Part shown: in pieces, positions 50,244-58,293 of the stretch | How positions within the stretch are numbered: position 1 is the first letter of the stretch | How the letters are laid out: each line of letters starts with the position of its first letter | Origin: Bacteroidaceae bacterium | GTDB lineage: Bacteria; Bacteroidota; Bacteroidia; Bacteroidales; Bacteroidaceae | DNA: 64,000 bases | Assembly (NCBI GenBank): GCA_017622815.1 | Contig: JAGAQH010000025.1 | Coordinates: forward strand, 24,109-88,108 | Reading direction: 5' to 3' | Notes under the pieces: generated by a model | Databases searched by the model: none | Seen by the model: the letters and a program-made list of their open reading frames with translations, nothing else | Told to the model about the DNA's origin: nothing | Program-made: the position numbers and the translations under genes

Positions 50244-51071
50244 ATGGCTACAAAGAAATTCAAGTGCGAGTTGTGTGGTTATATCCACGAAGGTGACAAG
50301 GCTCCAGCCACATGCCCCAAGTGCGGTGCCAGTGCTGACGCTTTCACAGAGATTGTTGAGGCAGGTGCCGAGGCTCCTGCCAAGAAGAAGGGACTGGACA
50401 CCAGCGGTAACGTCTATACTATAGTATATGCTTCTGTTATGGTCATCGTGGTTGCTTTCCTGTTAGCTTTCATTTCCAGTGTGCTCAAGCCCACTCAGGA
50501 TGCTAACGTGGAGAACGACACCAAGGGTCAGATTCTCACATCCCTGAATATTGACATCAAGGCTCCCGGCTTCAATGTTGCTGACGAGTTTGAGAACGTT
50601 CAGGACATGCTGTGGAACGGTACCGAGTTGACTCCCTATACAGGCAAGTTCCTCTCTTCTTATGGTTCTGCCATCAAGGCCGGCGAACTCCATGTGTTTG
50701 TTGCCCAGGCAAATGGGGAGACCAAGTACGTCCTGCCTGTAACAGGCCGTGGTCTTTGGGGTGGCCTTTGGGGTTACATTGCCCTCAATGCCGACAAGAA
50801 GACCGTTTATGGTACATATTTCTACCATGAGAGCGAGACTGCCGGCTTGGGCGCACGTATCGGCGAGCGTTGGTTCCAGGAACAGTTCAACGGCAAGCCC
50901 GTCTTCGCAGAAGGAAATACCGAGACTGTTGAACTGAAGGTGGTGAAGGCCGGTGCATCAAAGGCAGAAACTGAAGTTGACGGCGTTACCGGTGCTACCC
51001 TAACCAGCGTTGGCGTGTCTGACATGGTTCAGGACGGCCTCAGTGTTTACCTAAGTTTCATTAATAACTAA
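50244..51071 (+). CDS. nqrC: Na+-NQR subunit C with N-terminal rubredoxin-like domain
   Basis: A 275-residue protein. Residues 1-40 are a rubredoxin-like knuckle pair, CELCGYIHEG and CPKCGASADAF, with Cys 8, 11, 24 and 27, of the type found at the C-terminus of rubrerythrins. A ~20-residue Ala/Lys linker, a single transmembrane helix (~57-81) and the periplasmic NqrC domain follow, with the FMN-attachment Thr252 in GVTGATLTS. Ordinary NqrC proteins begin near the membrane helix, so about 45 residues are added and would lie in the cytoplasm, near NqrF and NqrA. An iron site there could take part in electron transfer or serve as a structural or redox sensor. The spacing of 9 nt after nqrB leaves no room for a separate gene. 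Confidence 0.95.
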   Translation: MATKKFKCELCGYIHEGDKAPATCPKCGASADAFTEIVEAGAEAPAKKKGLDTSGNVYTIVYASVMVIVVAFLLAFISSVLKPTQDANVENDTKGQILTSLNIDIKAPGFNVADEFENVQDMLWNGTELTPYTGKFLSSYGSAIKAGELHVFVAQANGETKYVLPVTGRGLWGGLWGYIALNADKKTVYGTYFYHESETAGLGARIGERWFQEQFNGKPVFAEGNTETVELKVVKAGASKAETEVDGVTGATLTSVGVSDMVQDGLSVYLSFINN

Positions 51072-51088
51072 TCAATAGAGAACGCAAT

Positions 51089-51724
51089 ATGAGTAAATTG
51101 TTTTCCGAGGAGAACCGCGCTGCGTTCTCCAAGCCGCTGAACCTCGACAACCCTGTAGTCATTCAGGTGTTGGGTATCTGTTCGGCTTTGGCTGTAACAT
51201 CACAGCTCAAGCCCGCCATTGTGATGGGCCTTAGCGTTACAGTCATTACGGCATTTGCCAATGTGATTATCTCACTGCTCCGCAAGACAATTCCCAATCG
51301 CATACGTATCATCGTGCAGCTCGTCGTTGTTGCCGCCTTGGTAACCATCGTTAGCCAGTTGCTTAAGGCATACGTCTACGATGTCAGCGTGCAGTTGAGC
51401 GTTTATGTAGGTTTGATTATTACCAACTGTATCCTGATGGGTCGTCTGGAGGCTTTTGCCATGCAGAACTCTCCCTGGCCTTCATTGCTGGATGGTATCG
51501 GCAATGGCCTTGGCTATGCCTGGGTGCTGGTAGTTGTAGGTTTCGTTCGCGAACTCTTCGGCTTCGGCACACTTCTGGGCTTCCAGATTATCCCCCAGAG
51601 CTGGTACGTGGAGAACGGAGGCTGGTACATGAACAACGGTATGATGGTTATGCCTGCCATGTCTCTCATTATCGTAGGTTGTGTAATTTGGGCTCACCGC
51701 TCATTAAACAAGGAGGAGAAGTAA
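51089..51724 (+). CDS. nqrD: Na+-NQR subunit D
   Basis: A 211-residue polytopic inner-membrane subunit with about six hydrophobic segments. The conserved membrane cysteines, Cys31 (LGICSALAV) and Cys114 ([12 protein letters not shown]), are those that share a [2Fe-2S] cluster with NqrE. Other blocks are [11 protein letters not shown] and [15 protein letters not shown]. It lies 17 nt after nqrC and 1 nt before nqrE. RnfE is the homologue in RNF; the operon order identifies this as NqrD. Confidence 0.96.
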   Translation: MSKLFSEENRAAFSKPLNLDNPVVIQVLGICSALAVTSQLKPAIVMGLSVTVITAFANVIISLLRKTIPNRIRIIVQLVVVAALVTIVSQLLKAYVYDVSVQLSVYVGLIITNCILMGRLEAFAMQNSPWPSLLDGIGNGLGYAWVLVVVGFVRELFGFGTLLGFQIIPQSWYVENGGWYMNNGMMVMPAMSLIIVGCVIWAHRSLNKEEK

Positions 51725-51725
51725 T

Positions 51726-52352
51726 ATGGAACACATGATTAGTCTTTTCGTCCGCAGTATCTTTGTGGACAACATGATCTTCGCTTTCTTCCTGGGTATG
51801 TGCTCATACTTGGCCGTTTCCAAGAACGTGAAGACTGCTCTGGGTCTGGGTGTGGCCGTAACCTTCGTGCTGCTCGTCACCGTCCCCGTCGACTATCTGT
51901 TGCAGACCAAGGTTCTCGGTCCCGACTGTCTCGTTGAGGGTGTCGACCTCAGTTTCCTCGCCTTCATCCTGTTCATTGCCGTCATTGCAGGTATCGTGCA
52001 GTTGGTGGAGATGATCGTGGAGCGCTTCAGCCCCTCTCTGTATGCCTCTTTGGGTATCTTCCTGCCTCTGATAGCAGTAAACTGCGCCATCATGGGTGCC
52101 AGCCTGTTCATGCAGCAGCGCATCGGCATGGAGCCCACCAACTCTCAGTACATCGGTTCTGTGGGCGATGCAGTGGCATACGCACTGGGTAGCGGTATCG
52201 GTTGGCTGCTGGCCATCGTAGGTCTGGCCGCCATCCGCGAGAAGATGGCTTACACCGATGTGCCCAAGCCCCTGCAGGGTCTCGGCATCACTTTCATCAC
52301 CGTAGGTCTGATGGCTCTTGCCTTCATGTGCTTCAGTGGTTTGAACATCTAA
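51726..52352 (+). CDS. nqrE: Na+-NQR subunit E
   Basis: A 208-residue polytopic inner-membrane subunit, antiparallel homologue of NqrD. Cys26 ([14 protein letters not shown]) and Cys120 ([12 protein letters not shown]) are the cluster ligands. The family block [16 protein letters not shown] precedes the second cysteine, and [17 protein letters not shown] follows. It is separated by one nucleotide from the nqrD stop, with a GGAGGA-like sequence before its start (AAGGAGGAGAAGT), one of the clearest ribosome-binding sites in the window. Confidence 0.96.
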   Translation: MEHMISLFVRSIFVDNMIFAFFLGMCSYLAVSKNVKTALGLGVAVTFVLLVTVPVDYLLQTKVLGPDCLVEGVDLSFLAFILFIAVIAGIVQLVEMIVERFSPSLYASLGIFLPLIAVNCAIMGASLFMQQRIGMEPTNSQYIGSVGDAVAYALGSGIGWLLAIVGLAAIREKMAYTDVPKPLQGLGITFITVGLMALAFMCFSGLNI

Positions 52353-52371
52353 TACAAAGGAGGATATACAA

Positions 52372-53646
52372 ATGAATACAAATTTGATATTATGCAGCAT
52401 AGCAGTATTCCTGGTAATCATCCTTGTGTTGGTTATCATTCTGCTTGTTGCCAAGAAGTACTTGTCGCCCAGCGGCAACGTTACTATTACCATCAATGGC
52501 AAGGACAAGGTTTCCGTACCTCAGGGCGGTTCTCTGCTCAGCACCATGTCCGAGCAGGGCATCTTCCTGCCCAGCGCTTGTGGCGGTAAGGGTTCTTGCG
52601 GCCAGTGCAAGGTGCAGGTTCCTGCCGGCGGTGGCGAGATTCTGGACAGCGAAAAGGGCCACTTCACCCGTAAGCAGGTGAAGGAAAACTGGCGCCTGGG
52701 CTGTCAGTGCAAGGTTAAGAGCGACATGGAAATCAAGGTTGACGACTCTGTAATGGGCGTTAAGGAATGGGAGTGCACCGTTATCGGTAACCGCAACGTG
52801 GCCACCTTCATCAAGGAGTACAAGGTTGCCCTGCCTCCCGGCGAGCATATGGACTTCGAGCCCGGTTCTTATGCACAGATCAAGATACCTGCATTCCAGA
52901 TCGACTATGACAAGGACTTCGACAAGTCCCTCATCGGCGACACTTATCTGCCCGCATGGGAGAAGTTCGGCCTGTTCGGCTTGAAGTGCGTCAACGACAC
53001 ACCCACCATCCGTGCATACTCTATGGCCAACTATCCCGACGAGGGTGACATCATCACCCTGAACGTGCGTATTGCCACTCCTCCCTTCAAACCCAAGGAG
53101 CAGGGTCCCGGCTTTATGGACGTCAATCCCGGTATCGCTTCATCTTACATCTTCAGCCTGAAGCCCGGCGACAAGGTAGTCATGAGTGGCCCCTATGGTG
53201 AGTTCCGTCCCAACTACGACACCGGCCGTGAGATGATTTGGGTTGGTGGTGGTGCCGGTATGGCTCCCCTGCGTGCTCAGATCATGCACATGCTCAAGAC
53301 CCGTCAGTGCCGCGACCGCCAGATGCACTATTTCTATGGTGCACGTGCCCTGGAGGAAATACCCTTCCTGGACGACTTCCTGGCATTGGAGAAGGAGTTC
53401 GACAACTTCCACTTCCACCTGGCACTGGACCGTCCCGATCCCAAGGCCGATGCAGCAGGCATCAAGTACACTGCTGGCTTCGTAGCACCCGTTATGGGCG
53501 ACACCTACCTGAAGCAGCACGAGAGCCCCGAGGATTGCGAGTACTACCTCTGTGGTCCTCCAATGATGGCCAAGACCGTCCTCGACCTTCTGGACAGCCT
53601 CGGTGTGGAGAAGGACATGATCCACTTCGACGACTTCGGCGGATAA
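52372..53646 (+). CDS. nqrF: Na+-NQR subunit F (NADH dehydrogenase subunit)
   Basis: A 424-residue electron-input subunit. An N-terminal membrane helix (~5-28) is followed by a [2Fe-2S] ferredoxin domain with Cys70, Cys76, Cys79 and Cys111, then FAD-binding (RAYSMANYPDEG, a variant of the usual RxYS motif) and NAD-binding (MIWVGGGAGMAPLRAQI; YLCGPPMM) domains. It ends IHFDDFGG, the canonical NqrF terminus. NADH is oxidised on the cytoplasmic side. A GGAGGATAT ribosome-binding sequence precedes the start. Last gene of the operon, followed by a hairpin terminator. Confidence 0.97.
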   Translation: MNTNLILCSIAVFLVIILVLVIILLVAKKYLSPSGNVTITINGKDKVSVPQGGSLLSTMSEQGIFLPSACGGKGSCGQCKVQVPAGGGEILDSEKGHFTRKQVKENWRLGCQCKVKSDMEIKVDDSVMGVKEWECTVIGNRNVATFIKEYKVALPPGEHMDFEPGSYAQIKIPAFQIDYDKDFDKSLIGDTYLPAWEKFGLFGLKCVNDTPTIRAYSMANYPDEGDIITLNVRIATPPFKPKEQGPGFMDVNPGIASSYIFSLKPGDKVVMSGPYGEFRPNYDTGREMIWVGGGAGMAPLRAQIMHMLKTRQCRDRQMHYFYGARALEEIPFLDDFLALEKEFDNFHFHLALDRPDPKADAAGIKYTAGFVAPVMGDTYLKQHESPEDCEYYLCGPPMMAKTVLDLLDSLGVEKDMIHFDDFGG

Positions 53647-53676
53647 TCCCCGTCCGGTCAACATACAAAAGCAGAA

Positions 53677-53710
53677 TGCGCCATTGCCCTCTTCAGGGTA
53701 TGGCGCATTT
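53677..53710 (+). terminator. terminator of nqr operon
   Basis: TGCGCCAT (53677-53684) pairs with ATGGCGCA (53700-53707), with an inner CCCT/AGGG stem. The tail TTTGCCG follows directly. It starts 31 nt after the nqrF stop. Confidence 0.75.
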
Positions 53711-54250
53711 GCCGTATTTCAGGCAACTGGACAAGACTCTGCGACATGCTTCGTGAATTCCGCTATGAGGGCTACCGTGCCAGCATGGATTAGTGTCCGC
53801 TTGTTGATATGCAGGAAGGAAAGGGAACAGGATGCTTGTTTTTCCTGTTTTGTCTCATCTGTTGTATATGTTCCCTCTAAAAAAAACGAGAGCGGCGCTA
53901 AAATGGCCACCCTCGGCGATAAAGTTTACGGCCAGTGGCGGTTCATTTTGGCGCCACTGAGGACAGGAATGGGACTTCTGTGAGATCTATTCCTGATACT
54001 ATGAAGGATACAGCAGTTTCGGCATCTTGAAGCATTCCATTTGCCAACCCCAGACATCAGCAGGACCTATTCCTTCCCGCCAGGGTCGAATCGGTATTTG
54101 AATGTCATGCTGACGTATTGGTGCACTGTCTACATCCCGCTTTCAATATGGAATGTGGGTGTGATTTCTGGATATTCTATACTACTCGGACATACTTCTG
54201 GGAGTAGCGGTAGGTGCAAAGCCACCGAAGGCTAAAGGACGCTGGTTCTG
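53711..54250. other. 540-bp gap without a recognised gene; one strong hairpin
   Basis: Open frames here lack start contexts and protein features. At 53894-53910, GGCGCTAAAATG plus GCCAC pairs with GTGGC (53935-53939) and CATTTTGGCGCC (53944-53955), giving 17 pairs (one G-T) with a 4-nt bulge and a 24-nt loop. A weak AGCC/GGCT hairpin near 54221-54234 may end the DUF4476 transcript from the minus strand. The sequence looks like decayed coding or mobile DNA but nothing identifiable remains. Confidence 0.45.
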
Positions 54251-54685
54251 TTAGAACTCCGATGGCTTAAGTTGGTGGGCCTTTCGCAAGATTTCCAAAG
54301 CCTTGTCTTTGTTAGAGGAGAAAGTGAATTGTTTCACTACCTCTGCTACGTCTCTATCTATCATCCGGGGTGCAATAACTTTCAATGCCTTTAATTTCCC
54401 CTCGTCAAAGGAAATCATCGAGAGGAGTTTTGCGCACTGCTTGCTATTGAAGAAACTGCTAATGCAAGCCACTTTGATGACTCCAATTTTCTTGTCAGTG
54501 AAAGAGGCATCATCCACTACTTCGCACATCATCGTAAAGTCTTTATGATGCATTGCCTTAGGGCGAAACTTCCCCCTCATTTCCTTCCTGTGGTGATGCT
54601 CCACTTCCTGTCTCTGCTCTGACGCCATCATTGGCATGGCAAAGGTAAATAGTGCGAATAGTGTAATTACAGATATCTCCTTCAT
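54251..54685 (-). CDS. exported DUF4476 protein
   Basis: A 144-residue protein with a signal peptide (MMASEQ). A His/Arg/Lys-rich stretch (VEHHHRKEMRGKFRPKAMHH, ~28-47) precedes a helical DUF4476 domain: DDASFTDKKIGVIKVACISSFF, AKLLSMISFDEGKLKALKVI, DRDVAEVVKQFTFSSNKDKAL. DUF4476 proteins are exported, of unknown function and common in Bacteroidetes. It is the last gene of the ECF-sigma operon (25 nt after the 379-residue gene), so its expression is probably linked to that sigma factor. The His-rich segment could bind metal. Confidence 0.78.
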   Translation of the reverse strand: MKEISVITLFALFTFAMPMMASEQRQEVEHHHRKEMRGKFRPKAMHHKDFTMMCEVVDDASFTDKKIGVIKVACISSFFNSKQCAKLLSMISFDEGKLKALKVIAPRMIDRDVAEVVKQFTFSSNKDKALEILRKAHQLKPSEF

Positions 54686-54710
54686 AATCTTCTAATGTTT
54701 GAAAGTTCAC

Positions 54711-55850
54711 TTAGTCCTCTAATAATATGTCCATGTCGTCCAAACTGTTCAGGAATACTTGCAAAAGGAAATTCGCAGGTTTTTCCTCATTATTCTCGTC
54801 TATATATATGCAGTTGGGACTTCCTGGCTGTATCCACGAAATGGATAAGACGTCCAGTTTGGGTAGTGCATCAATGTACCAGGCAAAGGACCTTGTAAGT
54901 ACCACGCCATTAGGAAGGGTTACCTGTACATAATAGCCGGGAATGTCGTTCAGTATACGGTACAGTTCTGTTTTCACTTCATCTGTAGCAGTGGTGAGCA
55001 GAATTGTTACACGTTTGTTTATTGACTTTACAGCGGCACGCTTAGATGTGTCATCCGTTGATGTGTCTAAAAGTTTACCAAGAACTCGTACCTCCGGGAG
55101 CATGTGTTTTGTCGTAAATTCTCCTATAATTATCCCCCCCTCCAATCTCTCGTTTTTCATTTTTAGGAAAGGACCATCATCTCCGATATAGTCAGCGTAC
55201 AAATCATCCGTTTCCACATCATCCGTTTCCACATCATCCGTTTCCGCATCAGCCTTTGATATATTGCTTTGCTTCAGAGCATACTCATAATGCTCCTTGC
55301 TGAAGGGACCGAATATGCGGAAGGTCTGGAACTTGACAACCTGACGTTTGTTGTTCATCCTTTCCAGCCACCATTCTATGCCTATGACATGTCTGTAGTA
55401 TGGATTCTGTTTGCTGTTGAAGCGCACTACGGCATAGTTGCGCCCCCTGCCGCCTACCACAAACGGGGCGATGTTCTCTCCAAAATACATCTGCAATCTT
55501 TTGCTCTCGATGGGATTGTCTGTGCGCAACAGGTTGGATGCGCTGAATCCGCCAGTGTAGTGCGGCATATCCAGGTCGTGTGCCTGAAGTATTGCTGCTA
55601 TGAGGTTTTTTACATCCTGTTGCTCTTTCTTGCTTTCATACGGGAATTCATATATTCTGGTATCCAGATAATACGTAGAGTCCAGGCGGTCGCGCCCCTG
55701 CTCGCTGGCCTTGCCCACCATCTTGTCAGCAGACATGAACTTGATGAGATGGCTTATCTTGTCAGACTTGCCGGTAAGTTTGTAATCAGATTGTGCAAAA
55801 CAACCAATGGTTATTGTTGCAAGGATGATAGATGATAGAATGTGTTTCAT
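54711..55850 (-). CDS. exported protein of unknown function in the ECF-sigma operon
   Basis: A 379-residue protein with a signal peptide (GCFAQ; the Cys in TIGCFAQ might instead be a lipobox, but spacing and the residue after it favour a normal signal peptide). The N-terminal half (FMSADKMVGKASEQGRDRLDSTYYLDTRIYEF) resembles small exported proteins that accompany sigma/anti-sigma pairs in Bacteroidetes, but I do not recognise a domain. An acidic repeat of ETDDV units (about residues 201-215) splits the chain. The C-terminal third is beta-rich and acidic. The start overlaps the anti-sigma stop by 4 nt, so it is translationally coupled and probably part of the same envelope-stress circuit. Confidence 0.72.
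   Translation of the reverse strand: MKHILSSIILATITIGCFAQSDYKLTGKSDKISHLIKFMSADKMVGKASEQGRDRLDSTYYLDTRIYEFPYESKKEQQDVKNLIAAILQAHDLDMPHYTGGFSASNLLRTDNPIESKRLQMYFGENIAPFVVGGRGRNYAVVRFNSKQNPYYRHVIGIEWWLERMNNKRQVVKFQTFRIFGPFSKEHYEYALKQSNISKADAETDDVETDDVETDDLYADYIGDDGPFLKMKNERLEGGIIIGEFTTKHMLPEVRVLGKLLDTSTDDTSKRAAVKSINKRVTILLTTATDEVKTELYRILNDIPGYYVQVTLPNGVVLTRSFAWYIDALPKLDVLSISWIQPGSPNCIYIDENNEEKPANFLLQVFLNSLDDMDILLED
55206..55250. repeat. in-frame 15-bp triplication
   Basis: Three direct copies of ATCCGTTTCCACATC (the third with one change) within the unknown ECF-operon gene, encoding repeated acidic ETDDV units. Copy number could change by slippage without shifting the frame. Confidence 0.9.
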
Positions 55851-56404
55851 AATGATAGTTCCGGTGTGTTATGTTCGTTAGATGCGTTTGTGCAGATTTC
55901 CTCCATCAGGGTGTAATACAGATGTTCCTCGTATTTCTTCTCAGCAATTGTCTGTTGCGTAACCTCGTCAAGCAGATTGCACATCATTTCCATTTCGTCA
56001 ACTTCCGTGCACTCTTGATTTGTTTTTGCTTCAGCCTCTACCGGTGTTGCCGTAGGTGGCGGCATCTTTTCCGTTTGTGACAAACGTAAATTTGTGGTTT
56101 CGCTGACTGGAGGGGGAGGTGGTACGGGTATTGCAACGTCGCTCTCTACCCCTGATGGCTGGGCAACAGGTCCGCCCTCTGTTGGTGTCTTTGCCTCAGC
56201 GATGGTATTTTTGTTGCCATTGCCAGTGCGCACCAGCATTGGCAGAGATATGCCCACCGCAATCACCAGGCATGCGGCCGCCGCCCATGGCCATAGGCGT
56301 AGCGGCTTGCGCGGACGTGCTATGCGGTCATATTCCTGGCTGAGGTCTGCCTCGAAGATGTCAATGTCTTCTGCTGCCTGTCGTATAAGTTCCTTGTCAA
56401 TCAT
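55847..56404 (-). CDS. probable anti-sigma factor with one membrane helix
   Basis: A 185-residue protein. An N-terminal cytoplasmic part (~1-37, acidic then Arg/Lys-rich) is followed by one transmembrane helix (~38-60, WPWAAAACLVIAVGISLPML) and a periplasmic part with a Pro-rich linker (IPVPPPPPV) and an acidic helical end (EMEMMCNLLDEVTQQTIAEKK). No zinc-binding HxxxCxxC ZAS motif is visible, so this would be a non-canonical anti-sigma factor. The role is inferred from topology and from the 4-nt overlaps with the sigma-factor gene upstream and the exported protein gene downstream. Confidence 0.7.
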   Translation of the reverse strand: MIDKELIRQAAEDIDIFEADLSQEYDRIARPRKPLRLWPWAAAACLVIAVGISLPMLVRTGNGNKNTIAEAKTPTEGGPVAQPSGVESDVAIPVPPPPPVSETTNLRLSQTEKMPPPTATPVEAEAKTNQECTEVDEMEMMCNLLDEVTQQTIAEKKYEEHLYYTLMEEICTNASNEHNTPELSL

Positions 56405-56889
56405 GTGTCTTTAATCAGTTTTAGTAGATGTTTCTTTGCCGAACTGATGATGGTGCTGGCCGAACGGCGGCTCATCCCCGTCTTTTTTGCTATCTCCTCC
56501 AGAGGCATGTCGTCCTGATGTTTCATCCTTATCAGCCTCTGCTCGGACGGAGGAAGTTTTCGTATGGCATTTTCTATCTCGGCATGCCGTTCACCGTTTA
56601 GCAGCGGAGTGTCGGCGGAATCATGTCCGGCAGACTCCGTAACGCTTTCCAATGGTTCGGATTCTCGCAATCGTTGCCGCCTCCACACGCTGACGCACAG
56701 GTTCTTCGTTGCCTTTATGCCCAAGGCCTCAACGTTGTCGCCCTGTCGCCACCCTCGTTTCAGCATCCTCACATAAACCTCCTGGACAACATCCTCGGCA
56801 TCCTCCTCGTTGTGGAAGAAATCCATGGCCACCCTCAGCATCTGAGGGCGCATCCCTATCAGTTTATGTTCGAACTCAGTTTGTGTCAT
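56401..56889 (-). CDS. ECF sigma factor (RpoE family)
   Basis: A 162-residue sigma-70 family protein with only regions 2 and 4. Region 2 is at ~10-75 (AMDFFHNEEDAEDVVQEVYVRMLKR) and region 4 at ~110-160 (LPPSEQRLIRMKHQDDMPLEEIA and the helix-turn-helix MSRRSASTIISSAKKHLL). It should direct RNA polymerase to a small regulon in response to an envelope signal relayed by the membrane protein encoded next. First gene of a four-gene minus-strand operon joined by ATGA overlaps. Its own promoter carries a housekeeping-type -7 box. Confidence 0.93.
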   Translation of the reverse strand: MTQTEFEHKLIGMRPQMLRVAMDFFHNEEDAEDVVQEVYVRMLKRGWRQGDNVEALGIKATKNLCVSVWRRQRLRESEPLESVTESAGHDSADTPLLNGERHAEIENAIRKLPPSEQRLIRMKHQDDMPLEEIAKKTGMSRRSASTIISSAKKHLLKLIKDT

Positions 56890-56927
56890 CTATCTATATA
56901 ACGCACAAGGCAGACAAATGTCAAGTG

Positions 56928-56935
56928 CAAATATA
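56928..56935 (-). promoter_or_regulatory. -7 box of ECF-sigma operon
   Basis: Minus strand TATATTTG, 38 nt before the ATG at 56889. No clear -33 element, and no obvious ECF-type autoregulatory motif. Confidence 0.55.
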
Positions 56936-56995
56936 CGAAAAAAAGAATGTAATATTTCCTGTACCCTTCCTGCAGCCTTCATGACATCGGATTTT

Positions 56996-57079
56996 GTCCT
57001 CCCCGATGACACGCCCTTGTCATCGGGGAGGACACGCCCTTGTTCTCATTGACGACACGTCCTTGTCATCGGGGAGGAC
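56996..57079. repeat. 23-bp modular repeat locus 4
   Basis: Units at 56996, 57019 and 57042 are exactly 23 bp (15-mer plus ACGCCCTT or ACGTCCTT), and a final 15-mer lies at 57065-57079. The 15-mers at 57019 and 57065 are identical (GTCATCGGGGAGGAC) and are the exact reverse complement of that at 56996; the one at 57042 is GTTCTCATTGACGAC. It lies in the 569-bp divergent gap between the sigma gene and rpmB. The rest of that gap (57080-57370) shows no gene. Confidence 0.85.
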
Positions 57080-57372
57080 AAAATGCTGTTGTCGGAAGCC
57101 GCTCATTGCTGCTATGCATCGGGCGCATATTCCGTCCCTATGTCGCCATATATCCCGTCCCTATGTCACTATACCTTATTATTATATTATCAGGTCGCTT
57201 AAGGCCGGGGCGTCTCATTGTCAAAGGGTAATCTTCCCCTATGGTCGCTTCCGGCATAGGGAAAGGTACACTTTCCCCGAAGGAGGCGGTGGCTTATCAC
57301 ACGGCAAAATCGGATGCGACAGGTTCTTGTCGTGCGAAAATGCTTGATATGTGGAGTTTTTCTCCGTAAATA

Positions 57373-57404
57373 TTTGCATTATTCGCAAAAAGGCGCTACC
57401 TTTG
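57373..57404 (+). promoter_or_regulatory. promoter of rpmB-rpmG operon
   Basis: TTTGC at 57373-57377, 19 nt, TACCTTTG at 57397-57404; 54 nt before the rpmB ATG. Confidence 0.85.
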
Positions 57405-57458
57405 TGCCCTGTTTGGAAGATGTTATTGGAAAAGTAACAAAAGAAAGGAAGATTAGAA

Positions 57459-57719
57459 ATGTCTAAGATTTGTCAAATTACCGGTAAGAGAGCCATGGTT
57501 GGTAACAACGTGTCTCACTCAAAGCGTCGCACAAAGCGCACTTTCGATGTGAACCTGTTCCACAAGAAGTTCTACTATGTTGAGGAGGATTGCTGGATCA
57601 GCCTGCGTATCAGCGCAAGCGGTTTGCGTTTCATCAACAAGGTAGGCCTGGATGCAGCGTTGAAGAATGCTGTGGCTCAGGGTTATTGTGATTGGAAAAC
57701 TATTCGTGTAATCGGTTAA
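57459..57719 (+). CDS. rpmB: 50S ribosomal protein L28
   Basis: An 86-residue basic protein starting [21 protein letters not shown] and containing [12 protein letters not shown] and [15 protein letters not shown], as in L28. It lacks paired CxxC zinc motifs, so it is the zinc-independent form. An AAAGGAAGATT sequence precedes the start. First gene of the rpmB-rpmG-DUF4295 operon. Confidence 0.98.
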   Translation: MSKICQITGKRAMVGNNVSHSKRRTKRTFDVNLFHKKFYYVEEDCWISLRISASGLRFINKVGLDAALKNAVAQGYCDWKTIRVIG

Positions 57720-57738
57720 TTTCAGGAGGAACTAAAAC

Positions 57739-57927
57739 ATGGCAAAGAAAGCTAAAGGCAATCGCGTCCAGGTAATCCTGGAGTGCACCGAGATGAAGGA
57801 GAGCGGTCTGCCCGGAACATCACGTTACGTGACAACCAAGAACCGCAAGAACACTCCCGAGCGTATGGAGCTCAAGAAGTACAACCCCATTCTTAAGAGA
57901 ATGACTGTGCACAAGGAGATCAAGTAA
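57739..57927 (+). CDS. rpmG: 50S ribosomal protein L33
   Basis: A 62-residue protein starting [18 protein letters not shown], with [23 protein letters not shown] as in L33. Only one cysteine is present, so this is the zinc-independent type. Ribosome-binding sequence AGGAGGA precedes the ATG. It lies 19 nt after rpmB. Confidence 0.98.
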   Translation: MAKKAKGNRVQVILECTEMKESGLPGTSRYVTTKNRKNTPERMELKKYNPILKRMTVHKEIK

Positions 57928-57956
57928 TAAACACACACAATCACTCAGATTAAGTT

Positions 57957-58112
57957 ATGGCAAAGAAAACAGTGGCTACTCTGCAGACAGGTAAGACAGA
58001 TGGCCGTTCCTACACCAAGGTTATCAAGATGGTAAAGAATGCATCTGGTACCTATTCTTTCGATGAGCGCATGGTCCCCAACGAGGCCGTAAAGGATTTC
58101 TTCAAGAACTAA
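57957..58112 (+). CDS. DUF4295 small basic protein
   Basis: A 51-residue protein, MAKKTVATLQTGKTDGRS..., ending AVKDFFKN, rich in Lys and small residues. It matches the Bacteroidetes DUF4295 family, which follows rpmG in this position in many genomes as I recall and may be ribosome-associated. Its first residues echo the L33 start but the rest differs. It lies 29 nt after rpmG and 36 nt before the operon terminator. Confidence 0.88.
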   Translation: MAKKTVATLQTGKTDGRSYTKVIKMVKNASGTYSFDERMVPNEAVKDFFKN

Positions 58113-58148
58113 TCCCTTGCTCCCTTGTACTTTTACCAATAGAGAATC

Positions 58149-58185
58149 AATCCCCGGCCTGAGACAGGCTGGGGATTTTCTTTTT
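58149..58185 (+). terminator. terminator of rpmB operon
   Basis: ATCCCCGGCCTG pairs with CAGGCTGGGGAT (one mismatch or bulge) over an AGA loop, followed by TTTCTTTTT. Confidence 0.88.
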
Positions 58186-58228
58186 AACACGCTTTATACA
58201 ATATGTAGTACTTTTTAAACTTTTAGCG

Positions 58229-58259
58229 TTGCCTATGTGGCATATTCTTGCTACCTTTG
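58229..58259 (+). promoter_or_regulatory. promoter of bat operon
   Basis: TTGC at 58229-58232, 19 nt, TACCTTTG at 58252-58259; 34 nt before the first ATG. Confidence 0.8.
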
Positions 58260-58293
58260 CATGCAGAACAATAAAATGTACATTTAAAACACA

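Noticed and set aside
53684-53983. 99-codon open frame after nqrF
   Set aside because: It starts inside the nqr terminator hairpin and encodes no recognisable features.
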